Source of the DNA: Falciphora oryzae
Lineage: Eukaryota; Ascomycota; Sordariomycetes; Magnaporthales; Magnaporthaceae
Direction of reading: 5' to 3'
Length of the DNA: 64,000 bases
Assembly: GCA_000733355.1 (NCBI GenBank)
Contig: JNVV01000020.1
Location: forward strand, 287,743-351,742
The notes below the pieces were generated by a model, which worked only from the letters and a program-made list of their open reading frames with translations, was not told where the DNA came from and made no database searches. Positions 54,598 to 64,000 of the stretch are shown here, piece by piece; positions within the stretch are counted from its first letter, which is position 1, and each line of letters opens with the position of its first letter. The translations under genes were made by a program, and so were the position numbers.

Positions 54598-57489
54598 CCA
54601 AAGATGCAAGAATAACAAACCACATTTTGTTTGGCGGTTGACAGTGTTGACGGGCGGGGCACCGTGGCGAGAAAGCTCGCGTGGTGATCCAAGTTTAATG
54701 CAACAGATGCGAAACAGACGGCTGCGGAGGCAAGGGGCGGGAAGTGGGAACAGCAAGGGACTCGCTCGTCGGAACAAAAAAAAATCAAGGAAAAGTGAAC
54801 ATGGAAATTTTAACAAAATTGCCATTCAGAGAAAAGAAAGACAGTCAGTCCGCCACTCCGCTCGGCCTGTGTGCCAAGAATGAACATCTCGCAAATCGAA
54901 GGATCAGGGGATGGAATGCCACCAGTACTGACTCGGAGGCTCCCCTTCGCTGGCCCACGGGGGACCCTCCCCCGTTCCCCGGTGTTGCTCGTCCTCGGTT
55001 TCGCAGGGCAAGGGCGCCAATCGTATTTTGCCCCCACGCAGGCCGAGCTCTGGGTAGGGTGCTCGGTCGGACGGTCGGTTGGATTCAATCTTTCGAGACC
55101 GAAATCCACCGGCATTCCTCGGACAGCGAGATGATGATCGTATTCCGTCAATCACGTTCGCCTCTCTCGAGCAAACACGATAGATAGAGGGAAGGGTAAT
55201 CGGCCAGAAATGCCCGCACAAGAGGATTCGCCGACCGAACGATGCGTTCGATTCCTGAGTCAGCTTGCAGCAGTGTCTGTCTGCATGGCCCCAATTGGGA
55301 AGCACCAGTCAGGTTGGACAGAGCAGGCTGTTGCACGACGCCCCCGCCCGCATGTTGGACAGCGCACCACAGCTGCACCCTTGTACGCCCGATGCGGCTT
55401 TGGCTGGGACTCGAGAGCTCGCTTTCATGAACGGGTAGCATCTGATTTGCCTCGGCCGTCATGGGAGCGGAAATGTCTGGGGATGAACAAGAGACGACGC
55501 ATGCAGAGGACCTGCCAGCTCGTGTTTTCCCGCGCGAGCCAGAGCAGCCGGCCCTATTACGATCCCTGGGGCTAGCGCTGCTCCCGAGCCTTCGCGGCCA
55601 CCTCATCCCGTCATCCTCGCCAATCCTTATCAGCCCAGTGGCGGGGGCGGCGCATGTCCCAGGGTTGTCTGGCTGACTTGCAGGGTCGCCCGGGCGTGTT
55701 TGCTTTTCCAAAGGATCGCTCGGGACTCGCATGGTCTTCTCAAAGCCCTCGCAAACAAAACCGGTTTCCTCTCGGTGAGACCATTCGGCCTATAACTCAA
55801 GGGACACGGGCAGCGGGCAAACGGGCATGCTACTCTGCCTGTCCACAAACCCGTCTCTGACACCATCCGCCGTCTTCCGTTCGGGATTTTAGCGGGAGCT
55901 GCCTCTGGTGGTTGGGGGCCTGGGGGGCTGGGATGGTGTGGTGTGGTTGGATGGCCGCAGCCCGCATTATCAGCGCGCTCACAGTTGGTCTGCCCACGTA
56001 GCCGCCAGAGAAGAAAAAGACCAAATCCAGACTGCCCAGGTGCTCCAGCCGAAGGTGGGGCCTGAACCCGCCTCCAATGGACCCGACGTCATACCCCATC
56101 AAATCTCGCAAGGGTGGGGTGGTCTCTCCAATGCCTGACAGCTCCCCGGTCCGCCGTGTTTCAGAATTATTTTGGTTACAGCCGTCTTTTTTGCTGTTCC
56201 CGCAGTGAGAACTCCTTCCAAGGCCGTGAGATGGCGAACGACAGAGGCGAGACAGTTTGGAGGCTAGCCTTGATTTGAGAGGGTTAGGAAGCGCTCATAG
56301 TTGCCAGAATAGGAGTATGAGCATGATAGGCACCACATGCCAGAGAGACTTCAGCTGCCGTCTGTTAGCTCGGCAATCAATAAATCTGCAGCTGAGCGCC
56401 CGTTTGAGCCAGCCCTGGCGTGGCGGCGGCGGCCAAGGCACAGGCGCCGCACAGCTGAAGGATGTGGTCTGTCTGCCATATGCCTGCCACTTCGAGTGAA
56501 GCAAACGACAAGCAAACGCACAGTCACGGATCCAGGGGTTTCAAGATGGTGTTTGTCCTTGCTCTGTCCCTTGGCGATTGACGGAAGTCGAGCTACCTTG
56601 CCTAATACGGACGGGACACAAAGAAGAAGAAGGAAAAAAAAAAAAAAACACATCGAAGAAAAAAAAGGAAAGCCCCACGGAAGAGGGGACGATGCGGATT
56701 GGCATTGACAGCAGTGTGATGTGCAAACGATGGGCCTTCAGCAAAAGGATAAATCAACCAATAAAATAGGGAGAGGGCTGAGCGGTTTTCGAGGGATGGC
56801 AGGACAAACGCACCACATCCCCTTAATTGCCAGCCCACCACCAATGGTGGCAGCACTCGGAGGAAGGGACCAACGTCACCTGCGTGCGCCTTGCCCTAAA
56901 CTCGAACGGGACAGAGGTCTTGGAGGAACCATCTGATGTGTGATTCAGTCCAGCAGCAAGACGGGGCCAAGAGAAATGTGGCGCCGGGGCTGGGCTAGAA
57001 TTTCCATCGCCCAAGGTGTGCTGCAGCGTTTGCTGCACTCGAAGGGTAGCACTGGTGGCTCCTACTATTTTGGGGTGTTTGCAGCGAAAGGCCAACCAAC
57101 CCCCTCGATTGGCCCGGGAAATGGTGCTGCCCGCGCTTTTCTTCGGATGGAAGGTGACGGCGCACACTGCTAGATCTGCGAGCGGGATTCCTTGGCGGGA
57201 TCGTCGGCCGGTAGACTGGCCTCCCGTGTCAGCGTGGGCGACTGGAGATTGATTGCGCCTTGCCTGGTGGCTCCTGCTGAGTTCGTGCTGTGGAGTCGAC
57301 TTCTGTTTTTTTTTTTCTCTTGCGTGCCCATCGGCCCCCGTCCCATGCATCCATGCCAATCCGAATAATAATCCAGCCTGTGCTGCCGCCTGGAGTGTCT
57401 TGCCCCTAAAAATTTCCCATGCTCAAATCTGGCTTGCTCCTCCCAGACACGGACAGATCGCTTGGCTGAGATTTTCCCGATAAACAGCC

Positions 57490-58212
57490 TCGGCGTCGGC
57501 CTCTTTTCTTTTTTTTTTTTCTTTTTTACCTCGTTTTCCCCTGCTCGGTCCACGACTCCGAAGAGTCTCTTGCAGCCACGCCTCCGCCATTCGACTCTTG
57601 GGCTCCTTATCACCGGCTGACTAGGTCACCAAATTTCTCTGTCTCTTTCTTTGACTTTTTCTTTCTTCTTTTTCTCTAGACTAGAGCCAGGACGATCTTC
57701 ACTTCAGCGAGCCTGTGGCGCCCCTTGTAATCTATTGCTTTTTCACCACGTTTAGATTTTTCGTTTTCTTCACTCCCCAGCTCCCCGAAGCTCCTCCTCG
57801 CCCACATCTCTAGCCTCGCTGACAAGGCCACGCCCAACGCTTGCCACGCGAGAGCGAAAGGCACGACGTCGAGATTTGGACTTGACGCCCACCTGTTCCG
57901 AATACCTCCCTAGCTTGGGAAGCTCCGAGTCAAAACCAGCCACTCGCCCTAGCTCTACGCGACGAAACCGACGGCCTCCTACTGCGACTTCTAGGCGCAC
58001 CGACTCCCTCGGCTGCCCTTCTCCCATCGAAAGTTGCAACTGCCAGCCCCACTCCCCAACGAACCACCCGACGAAGCGATCTCGACGACGGCTCTCGGAT
58101 GTTCACGACGAGCGGTTAACCCGACCCTCTTCCTCTCCCGCTTCCCCCGTTCCTCCCGCTCCTCCCGCTCCTCCAACCGACTCGCGCGCGCAGCCGTGGT
58201 GCCAGGGCCAAG
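57490..58212 (+). promoter_or_regulatory. Pyrimidine-rich leader/promoter of the mannosyltransferase gene
   Basis: The + strand has long C/T blocks (for example around 57510-57545 and 57635-57680), then a C-rich stretch up to the ATG. This is the usual appearance of a constitutive fungal promoter and leader. No TATA box stands out. Confidence 0.35.
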
Positions 58213-59465
58213 ATGATGACCTTCAAGCGCGCGCTGATAGTGGCGACCTTCTTCCTCACCGTCATATACTACCTGACGCGGCCGTCGCCAAGAACAGACA
58301 CATTCGTGGCACCCGCCAGCGACTTCAACGGACAGGAACTCCTCGTGGACTCGAGGCGACCCTCGACCACAGCAACGACACAACAGCAAGATGCCAGCCA
58401 GGCTGGGAGGCTAGGGAGGACCGGCGGCAACAAGCTTGGTGTGCCGGGCCAGAGGCCGATAATGGATGCCAAGATGAGCCTCTACGACAAGCTGGCGTAC
58501 CAGTACCCGTACGACGTCGAGACCAAGTTCCCCGCGTACATCTGGCAGACGTGGAAGCATACGCCCGCGCACGGCGAGTTCGGCTTCCGTGAACAGGAGG
58601 CCACCTGGACGGACCAACACCCGGGCTTTATCCACGAGGTTATCACCGACACCGTCGCCGTGCACCTGCTGCGCCTGCTCTACGCCTCGGTCCCCGAAGT
58701 GCTCGATGCCTACGAGGCGCTGCCGCTGCCCGTGCTCAAGGCCGACTTCTTCCGCTACCTGGTCCTGCTGGCCCGCGGCGGAATCTACACCGATATCGAC
58801 ACGTACGCGATCCGCAGCGCTCTCGAGTGGATCCCCGAGAGTGTGCCCCGCGACACGATCGGTCTCGTCATCGGCATCGAGGCGGACCCGGACCGGCCGG
58901 ACTGGAAGGACTGGTACAGCCGTCGCATCCAGTTCTGCCAGTGGACCATCCAGGCCAAGCCCGGTCACCCCGTCCTGCGCGAGATAGTGTCGCGCGTGAC
59001 GCACGAGACGCTGCGGCGCAAGCGCGCGGGCCTGCTCGAGACGAGCGACAAGAACGTGGTCGAGTTCACGGGCCCGGCCGTCTGGACCGACATCATCTTC
59101 GACTACTTCAACGACGAGCGCTACTTCGACATGACCAACTCCAAGGGGCCCATAGATTGGCGCAACTTCACGGGCATGGACATGCCCAAGCGCGTCGGCG
59201 ATGTCATCGTCCTCCCCATTACAAGCTTTTCGCCGGGAGTGCAGCAGATGGGTGCCAAGGAGTATGATGATCCTATGGCATTTGTCAAGCACGACTTTGA
59301 GGGTGAGTGGACCTCTGGACAAGCTTTCTTCACGAGACGTGCTACCCCGACACTTGTTCAACATTGTTCGTTCCTCGCTAACTTGTATTTCATTTCCACA
59401 CAGGCACCTGGAAGCCCGAAGAATTGCGCCACATCGGCGAGCAAAAAGAGGACGAGAAGCCCTGA
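58213..59465 (+). CDS. Och1-like initiation-specific alpha-1,6-mannosyltransferase (GT32)
   Basis: Exons 58213-59302 and 59404-59465 encode 383 residues; the 101-nt intron has GTGAGT, a CTAAC branch and CACACAG. A short cytosolic start (MMTFKR) precedes a signal-anchor helix (about 7-21), a Ser/Thr/Gln-rich stem, and the GT32 domain with FPAYIWQTWK near residue 107, LKADFFRYLVLLARGG and the metal-binding DxD motif TDIDTYAI (Asp194, Asp196). Och1 starts outer-chain N-glycan mannosylation in the early Golgi by adding an alpha-1,6-mannose from GDP-mannose. The topology is type II Golgi membrane. The last exon is short and acidic (EEL..EQKEDEKP). Two adjacent ATG codons start the frame. Other GT32 members exist, so the exact acceptor is not certain. 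Confidence 0.9.
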
Positions 59466-60509
59466 GGGATGCTCGCAGTCGGCGAACATCCCCAATGATA
59501 ATTCGGCTATCGCAGCCCGTTTTCCCTTTGTTCAACTTACCCATTTAACCTTGATTTTACTCAGCGGCAAAGCCGCAACCTAGCATTTTCTTGCGGGCGA
59601 ACCACGGCGTTTCGAACAACCGGATTCGAACACAATCCGTCTGGCTTATTTTTTTATGTTTTTCTTTTTTTATTTGCATTATTTTGACCTTTACTTGGTC
59701 AGTCGTTGTCTTTCTCGATCTTGCATGATCATACACGGCTACAGATACAGCCATGTTCCTCGGGCGGAGAAAATAACCAGTACAACTACACCCAAAGAAA
59801 ACAACAGGAACGGCCGGACACGGAGGGGATACCATTGTCAAAACAGGGCATACACAAAATGGGGCAGAACTCATTCGCTCACAGCATATCGGGGCTGGAC
59901 TTGGAGGCAGTACCCGTCCCGATCTACAGGGGGAGACGCCTCCCCTTTTCTCTTCCTACCCACTGCCAAGGTACTGTGTTACCGCGGACCACCTACCTCC
60001 TTACTACTCCTATCCTATTACTATTTTCTACAATGTCAAATAGAGCCTTCCTCTGGGAAGATACGCAGTTATGAACAACCTAAACCTACCTTTTTGCCTT
60101 GCTTTGGTCTGATACATGCTGAAGGAGTTTACCAAGAAACTCAACACCGCGCGTAGTCGTTGGCTGGGTAAACGGAGAGAAAGCAAACGAGGGAAGACCA
60201 CAGGAGCAGGATCGAGAAAGGAATGGAAGACAGGGAAGGGGTGTGCAGATTTGAGTGTACGTAATCGCCATGAAACCGCCTAAAAGTGACGTGGGATTAC
60301 CGAGCGAATCTCCCGACTCGTGATCTGCGGGAGCGGGCTGAAGGGCGTCGTCGGCTGGATCGTGGCGCGGCGCCGGGGAACAATCTTCGCGGATAAGCGA
60401 CGGAGGTGGTACGAGCTACAGATACGGCAGCATCAAACGCGGCGCTGTATTCGAAATGGGGGAACTTTGGTCGGCCGTGTAACTCACTAACTGGTTCCAG
60501 GAGAACTTC
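59466..60509. other. Intergenic region between convergent genes
   Basis: It contains the 3' ends of the mannosyltransferase and acyl-CoA synthetase transcripts. It is A/T-richer at 59640-59840. No gene is seen. Confidence 0.6.
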
Positions 60510-62665
60510 CTACGATGGTCCTTTTGCGGCCCCAGCCTCCTTCTCCCGGGCCAGAAGCCGCACCGCCATCTCCCTCAGCTTGAACTTTTGGATCTTCCCG
60601 CTCGCCGTCTTGGGGTACTCGTCGACCCAGAACACGTAGCGCGGCACCAGGTGACCCGACAGCCGCTGCCTGACCCATTCCTTCAGGTCATCCTCCGCCA
60701 GCCGCTGCTGCTCCTTCCCCCCTCCCTCTAGTCCCTTCTCCCCTGCTGCCACCACACCGCCCGCCAGCCCGACGCCCTTGTGCGGCACCACAAACGCGCC
60801 GACGCACTCGCCGTACCTCTCGTCAGGCACGCCGACGACGCTCGCCTCGGCGACGAGCGGGTGCTGGAACAGGCAGTTCTCGATCTCGAGCGGGTGGATG
60901 TTCTCGCCGCCGCGGATGATCAGGTCCTTGATGCGGCCCGTGATGGCCACGTACCCGTCCTCGTCCATGGACGCCTCGTCGCCCGAGTACATCCACACCC
61001 TGCCGCCGCCTCCCCCCTCCGCCCCGTCCTCCCGCTCCCACACCCGGTCCTGCTGCTTCGGGCCGCCCGAGATGGCGGCCGCCACCCCTTCCTCGTCGTA
61101 CCCCCAGTACCCCTTCATCACCAGGTACCCGCTGGCCGCGAGCTCGCCCTTTTCCCCGCGCGGCAGGATGCGCGACCGGTCGGCCGGGTCGACGACCTTG
61201 ACCGTCGTGTGCGGCATCGCGCGCCCGACGGAGCCGGTGCGCTTGGCGAGCGGGTCGGTTGGTGACGTCATGAGGCTGACGGGGCTCGTCTCGGTCTGGC
61301 CGTAGCAGATGACCAGCTCGGGCAGGCCCAGGGCGCCGAACAGGCGGCCCATCAGCGCCTCGGGCACCGAGCTGCCGGCCGCGATGCCCGTGCGCAGGTG
61401 CGTCGGCAGCGCGGCAGCCTCGGCGGGCGACAGCACCCCGCCGCCGCGCTCGAGCTCCTCGAGGACGGCGACGAACATGGTCGCGACGCCGTACAGGGCC
61501 GTGGCGCGGTGGTCGGCCACGGCGCGGAGGGAGGCAACGGGATCGAAGGCGGGGGAGGGCAGGATCAGGGCCGCGCCGGTGGTGGCGGTCGCCATGTAGC
61601 CGAGGACGCAGCCGAAGCAGTGGAACAGGGGTGGAGGGCAGACGACGAGGTCGTGGGGGGCGAGGCGCATGCGGTCCGCGATGAGGAAGCCGTTGTTGAG
61701 GATGCCGGCGTGGGTGAGCATGGCGGCTTTGGGGTGCGAGGTCGTGCCCGAGGTGAACTGGATGTTGATGGTGTCGGCTGCGGAGAGGGGGGTGTCGGGG
61801 ATGATGGGTTCGCGGGCCGTTGAGGATGAGGGTGAGGGTAAGGAGGAGGCCAGGGCGGAAAAGGGGGTCAGGGCGCGGTGCGAGGGTAAGGGAAGCCGTG
61901 GGCTGCCTGGGTGGTCGGGGGAGTTGTCGACGACGACGACGGCGCGCAGGGAGGGCACGCGCGGGGAGTGGAGGGTCGCGGCCTCGAGGTCCGGGACCAG
62001 GGCTTGCACCAGAGGCAGGTTGGAGCGCCCCCGGCACGGCTTGTAGGCGAGGTCGGTGACAGCTCCCACGACGAGGACGCGCGCCTCGAGGTGGGAGAGG
62101 GCCGAGGCGACCTGGTCGGCGCCGAAGCCCGGGTTGAGCGGGACGAGGACGGCGCCGAGCTTGAAGACGGCGTAGGTCAGGGCCGCGTGCTCGGGGCAGT
62201 TGCCCAGGCTGACGGCGACGCGGTCGCCCTTGCGCACGCCCAGGGTGCGGAGGGAGCGGGCGAGGGTGTTGGAGAGGAGGTCTAGCTCGTGGTAGGTGAG
62301 GACTGTTTCCCTGGCGGAGGGGATGCGGTCCGGGGCTGGCTGGGGGAAGGCGGAGGGTGTGGTGGTTGGCGATCGGCAGATCACGGCCGGGCGGTCGCCG
62401 TGCTTTGATACGACGGACGCAAAGTGCTCAGGGATGGTGTGAGGGAGCAGTGGAGGCTAGTGAGGAGTGTTAGCTTGGGCTTTGGGTAACTGGATGTTCA
62501 TGCAGGGTCTCACCACGGCTGTCGCATACGTACCTCTTGTGGTCCGTGGGATACGCTCAGCCTGAGCCGGCCATGTCGCCTCCAGGGGAAGCGGAGAGAT
62601 GTTACTCCCAGAGCGCGAGTGCGTGGTAGCTGCCGGCCCACGGCTCTTACTACCGGCACCGCCAT
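60510..62665 (-). CDS. AMP-forming acyl-CoA synthetase, probably organellar
   Basis: Exons 62665-62534 and 62456-60510 encode 692 residues; the 77-nt intron has GTACGT, CTAAC and CACTAG. It belongs to the ANL superfamily: the ATP motif QFTSGTTSHPKA lies at about residue 279, then CYGQTETSP, YSGDEASMDEDGY, GRIKDLIIRGGENIHP and the C-terminal catalytic lysine in TASGKIQK at about 665. It activates a carboxylic acid, probably a medium- or long-chain fatty acid, to the acyl-CoA via an acyl-AMP. The first exon is rich in Arg and lacks acidic residues over ~40 residues (VRAVGRQLPRTRALG, WRRHGRLR), which looks like a mitochondrial presequence. There is no PTS1 at the C-terminus (..AKGPS). Length is above the ~560-600 usual because of Gly/Ser-rich loops near residues 245 and 510. 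Confidence 0.9.
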
Positions 62666-62967
62666 TGATGTTGGATCACCCAAGGAGACGGCACCCTTTG
62701 TTGAAACCCACAGTCTGACCTGGTTCTTTGGTTCCGGGGGTTTGTGTATGTGCAGGGCTCTCTTGTTTCGGCCGCGTTCACCGGAGAATAAAAAGGAGGG
62801 AGCAGGCCGATCACGGGACGGTGTGTACAAACACAATGTATTGGCAAAGTATCGGCAAGAGACGGACAAGGAGCCGTACATAGGAAACGCTAGATTACAC
62901 GTCGCACGCCGGGGCGCCTCTCGGCTCTATTCCCTCGACGACGCCCCATCAGCCAAACCATGTCCGC
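62666..62967. other. Short intergenic region
   Basis: About 300 bp lie between the start of the acyl-CoA synthetase gene and the stop of the Pro-rich protein gene, both leftward. It must contain the synthetase promoter. Confidence 0.6.
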
Positions 62968-63890
62968 TCAGTTCTGCCAACAGGAGTTGCCGCTGGGGCT
63001 GCTAGCGGTGGTGGCGGTGGGGGTTGCCTGGGGGCTTGCCGAGTCGGAAAACGCGGGGTCGGCCGCCTCGGCAATGCTGGGGGGCTCTGATTGGCTAGGA
63101 GTGGGTTAAGCAACGTCAGTCAATATGCGGAGGGCCCAGTGAATTGGGTCGGCTGGGCAGGTTGTATTTTTTGCTCTCTAAGAGCCGGGACAAAAACTTA
63201 CCCATCACGCCCACGGCAGACCGCACCAAACGTCTTCCCGTCGTAAACCCCCAGCTCGGGCTCGGTGGCGCCCTCCATCCCGTCGAGCGAGATGGCGGCG
63301 CACTCGTCGCGCTGCTCGGCCGCCCGCCCGTGCTCGCGCAGCACGGCGTGCTGAGCCGCGTTGGTGGCCAGCACGGCCGTGCCCCGGAGCACCACGCGGT
63401 CGCCGCCGACCACGACCTCGGCCCTGGCCGGGAACGACTGGCGGCCGGGCCCCGTCGGCGTCCCCATCCGCAGGAACAGGGCGCAGAGCTCGTCGGGGTC
63501 CGCGAGGTGGCCCGAGAAGAAGTGCCATGTGGGCCGCCGCTTGGATGGCGCCGGCGCCGGCGGGACTGGCTGCCGCTCGAAGGCGCCGGCGGGGGAAGAA
63601 GAAACAACCATAGGGCGGGCGGGCTTCTGCGGGGCGTCACGGGGCTGGGGCCGGAGGTGGTCCGGGGTGTCCTGCCGGCGCGGCCCGGGAACCATCGGGG
63701 ACATCTGATGGCCAGGGACAATTGGCTGGCCAGGAAGCAGTAGCTGGCCAGGCGTCATGGGCGGCGCAGGAGGCGTATGCGGCCCAAAAGCCATTGGAAG
63801 CAGGGGGGGCCCAAGGAACACCGGAACCACCGGTGGTTCAAGGACGTAACTGTCCAGGCAGTAGATGGGCTCCATGGCTGGGCGGTGCAT
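62968..63890 (-). CDS. Proline-rich protein of unknown function
   Basis: Exons 63890-63202 and 63094-62968 encode 271 residues; the 107-nt intron has donor GTAAGT, a TTAAC-type branch and acceptor CTCCTAG, phase 2. Residues 1-115 are Pro/Met/Val-rich with repeated P-G-x and MxPG motifs. A predicted folded segment (about 120-230) follows, starting PTWHFFSGHLADPDELCALF and including VVVGGDRVVLRGTAVLATN. The tail is Ser/Thr/Pro/Ala-rich and ends in SGNSCWQN. I do not recognise the family. There is no signal peptide, so it is probably intracellular. ATG codons at 63890 and 63875 are both possible starts. The splice choice is supported by the clean hydrophilic frame it opens in exon 2. Confidence 0.6.
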
Positions 63891-64000
63891 AGTGAAGTGC
63901 TGGTGCTAGCTTGCTGGTGCTAGACTGCTGGCTTGGTGGCTCTGAAAAGTCGAATATATGGCGGGAATTGTTGGATGTACAGATTGACATTGGGATATCT

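Larger units (their letters stand above)
53774..58212. other. 4.4-kb intergenic region
   Basis: No gene is recognised. It contains a CCAAGCTC triple direct repeat (54574-54597), a 15-bp A run near 56634 and a long C/T-rich leader at about 57490-58212 in front of the mannosyltransferase gene. Confidence 0.55.

Noticed and set aside
58411..59544. 377-residue open frame on the - strand opposite the mannosyltransferase
   Set aside because: Shadow frame: Val/Asp/Arg-rich with no motif, and the + strand shows a complete GT32 domain and intron.

Overview
The window is nuclear DNA from a filamentous ascomycete (Pezizomycotina, most likely Sordariomycetes; the class is an inference). The signs are short spliceosomal introns (69-105 nt) with GT..CTAAC/CTGAC..YAG signals, GC-rich codon use, a plant- and fungal-wall hydrolase repertoire, secreted proteins with dibasic (KR) processing sites, an Och1-type mannosyltransferase and a tRNA-Gln with a short intron. 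There is no operon structure, phage, IS element or CRISPR array. Genes are separated by long stretches (up to 6.5 kb) of ordinary-composition non-coding DNA containing many long A/T homopolymers.

Layout. 1-9.7 kb: a tiny secreted protein (1785-2043, +), a GPI-type pepsin-like aspartic protease (3178-4721, -), then 5 kb without a gene. 9.75-11.8 kb: a membrane-anchored cupredoxin-like protein with a long low-complexity, His-rich tail. 12.1-20.2 kb: a degraded block of three neighbouring genes, a GH55 (beta-1,3-glucanase) plus LysM-like protein (-), a CBM18-GH18 subgroup-C chitinase (+, divergent from it) and a smaller unidentified gene (-). All three carry frameshifts, and the first two also carry nonsense codons and damaged splice sites. 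22.7-24.1 kb: an Asn/Gly-repeat secreted protein. 24.1-30.6 kb: gene desert. 30.6-31.7 kb: an S1/P1 nuclease with all zinc ligands. 33.8-35.7 kb: an unrecognised coiled-coil gene interrupted by in-frame stops. 36.3-37.1 kb: a Cys-containing secreted protein.

38.9-50.3 kb is housekeeping: tRNA-Gln, a PQ-loop vacuolar transporter, tRNA-Trp, pirin, RNA 3'-phosphate cyclase and a Tcd-type tRNA t6A dehydratase, with one small secreted Cys protein (47.2 kb) among them. 52.8-53.8 kb is a GH12 endoglucanase with a good TATA box. 58.2-59.5 kb is an Och1-like alpha-1,6-mannosyltransferase. 60.5-62.7 kb is an acyl-CoA synthetase with an Arg-rich N-terminal exon, and 63-63.9 kb is a Pro-rich unknown.

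Taken together, the intact genes are scattered housekeeping, secretory-pathway and extracellular-hydrolase genes, not a single pathway. The most notable biology is the decay of the chitin/glucan-binding block at 12-20 kb beside intact neighbours, and the stop-riddled 33.8-35.7 kb gene. In that gene a 15-bp tandem repeat contains its own unmutated sister copies, which point to C-to-T change at CpA, the signature of repeat-induced point mutation (RIP). All exon boundaries were read by eye and family assignments rest on recognised motifs; no search was run.
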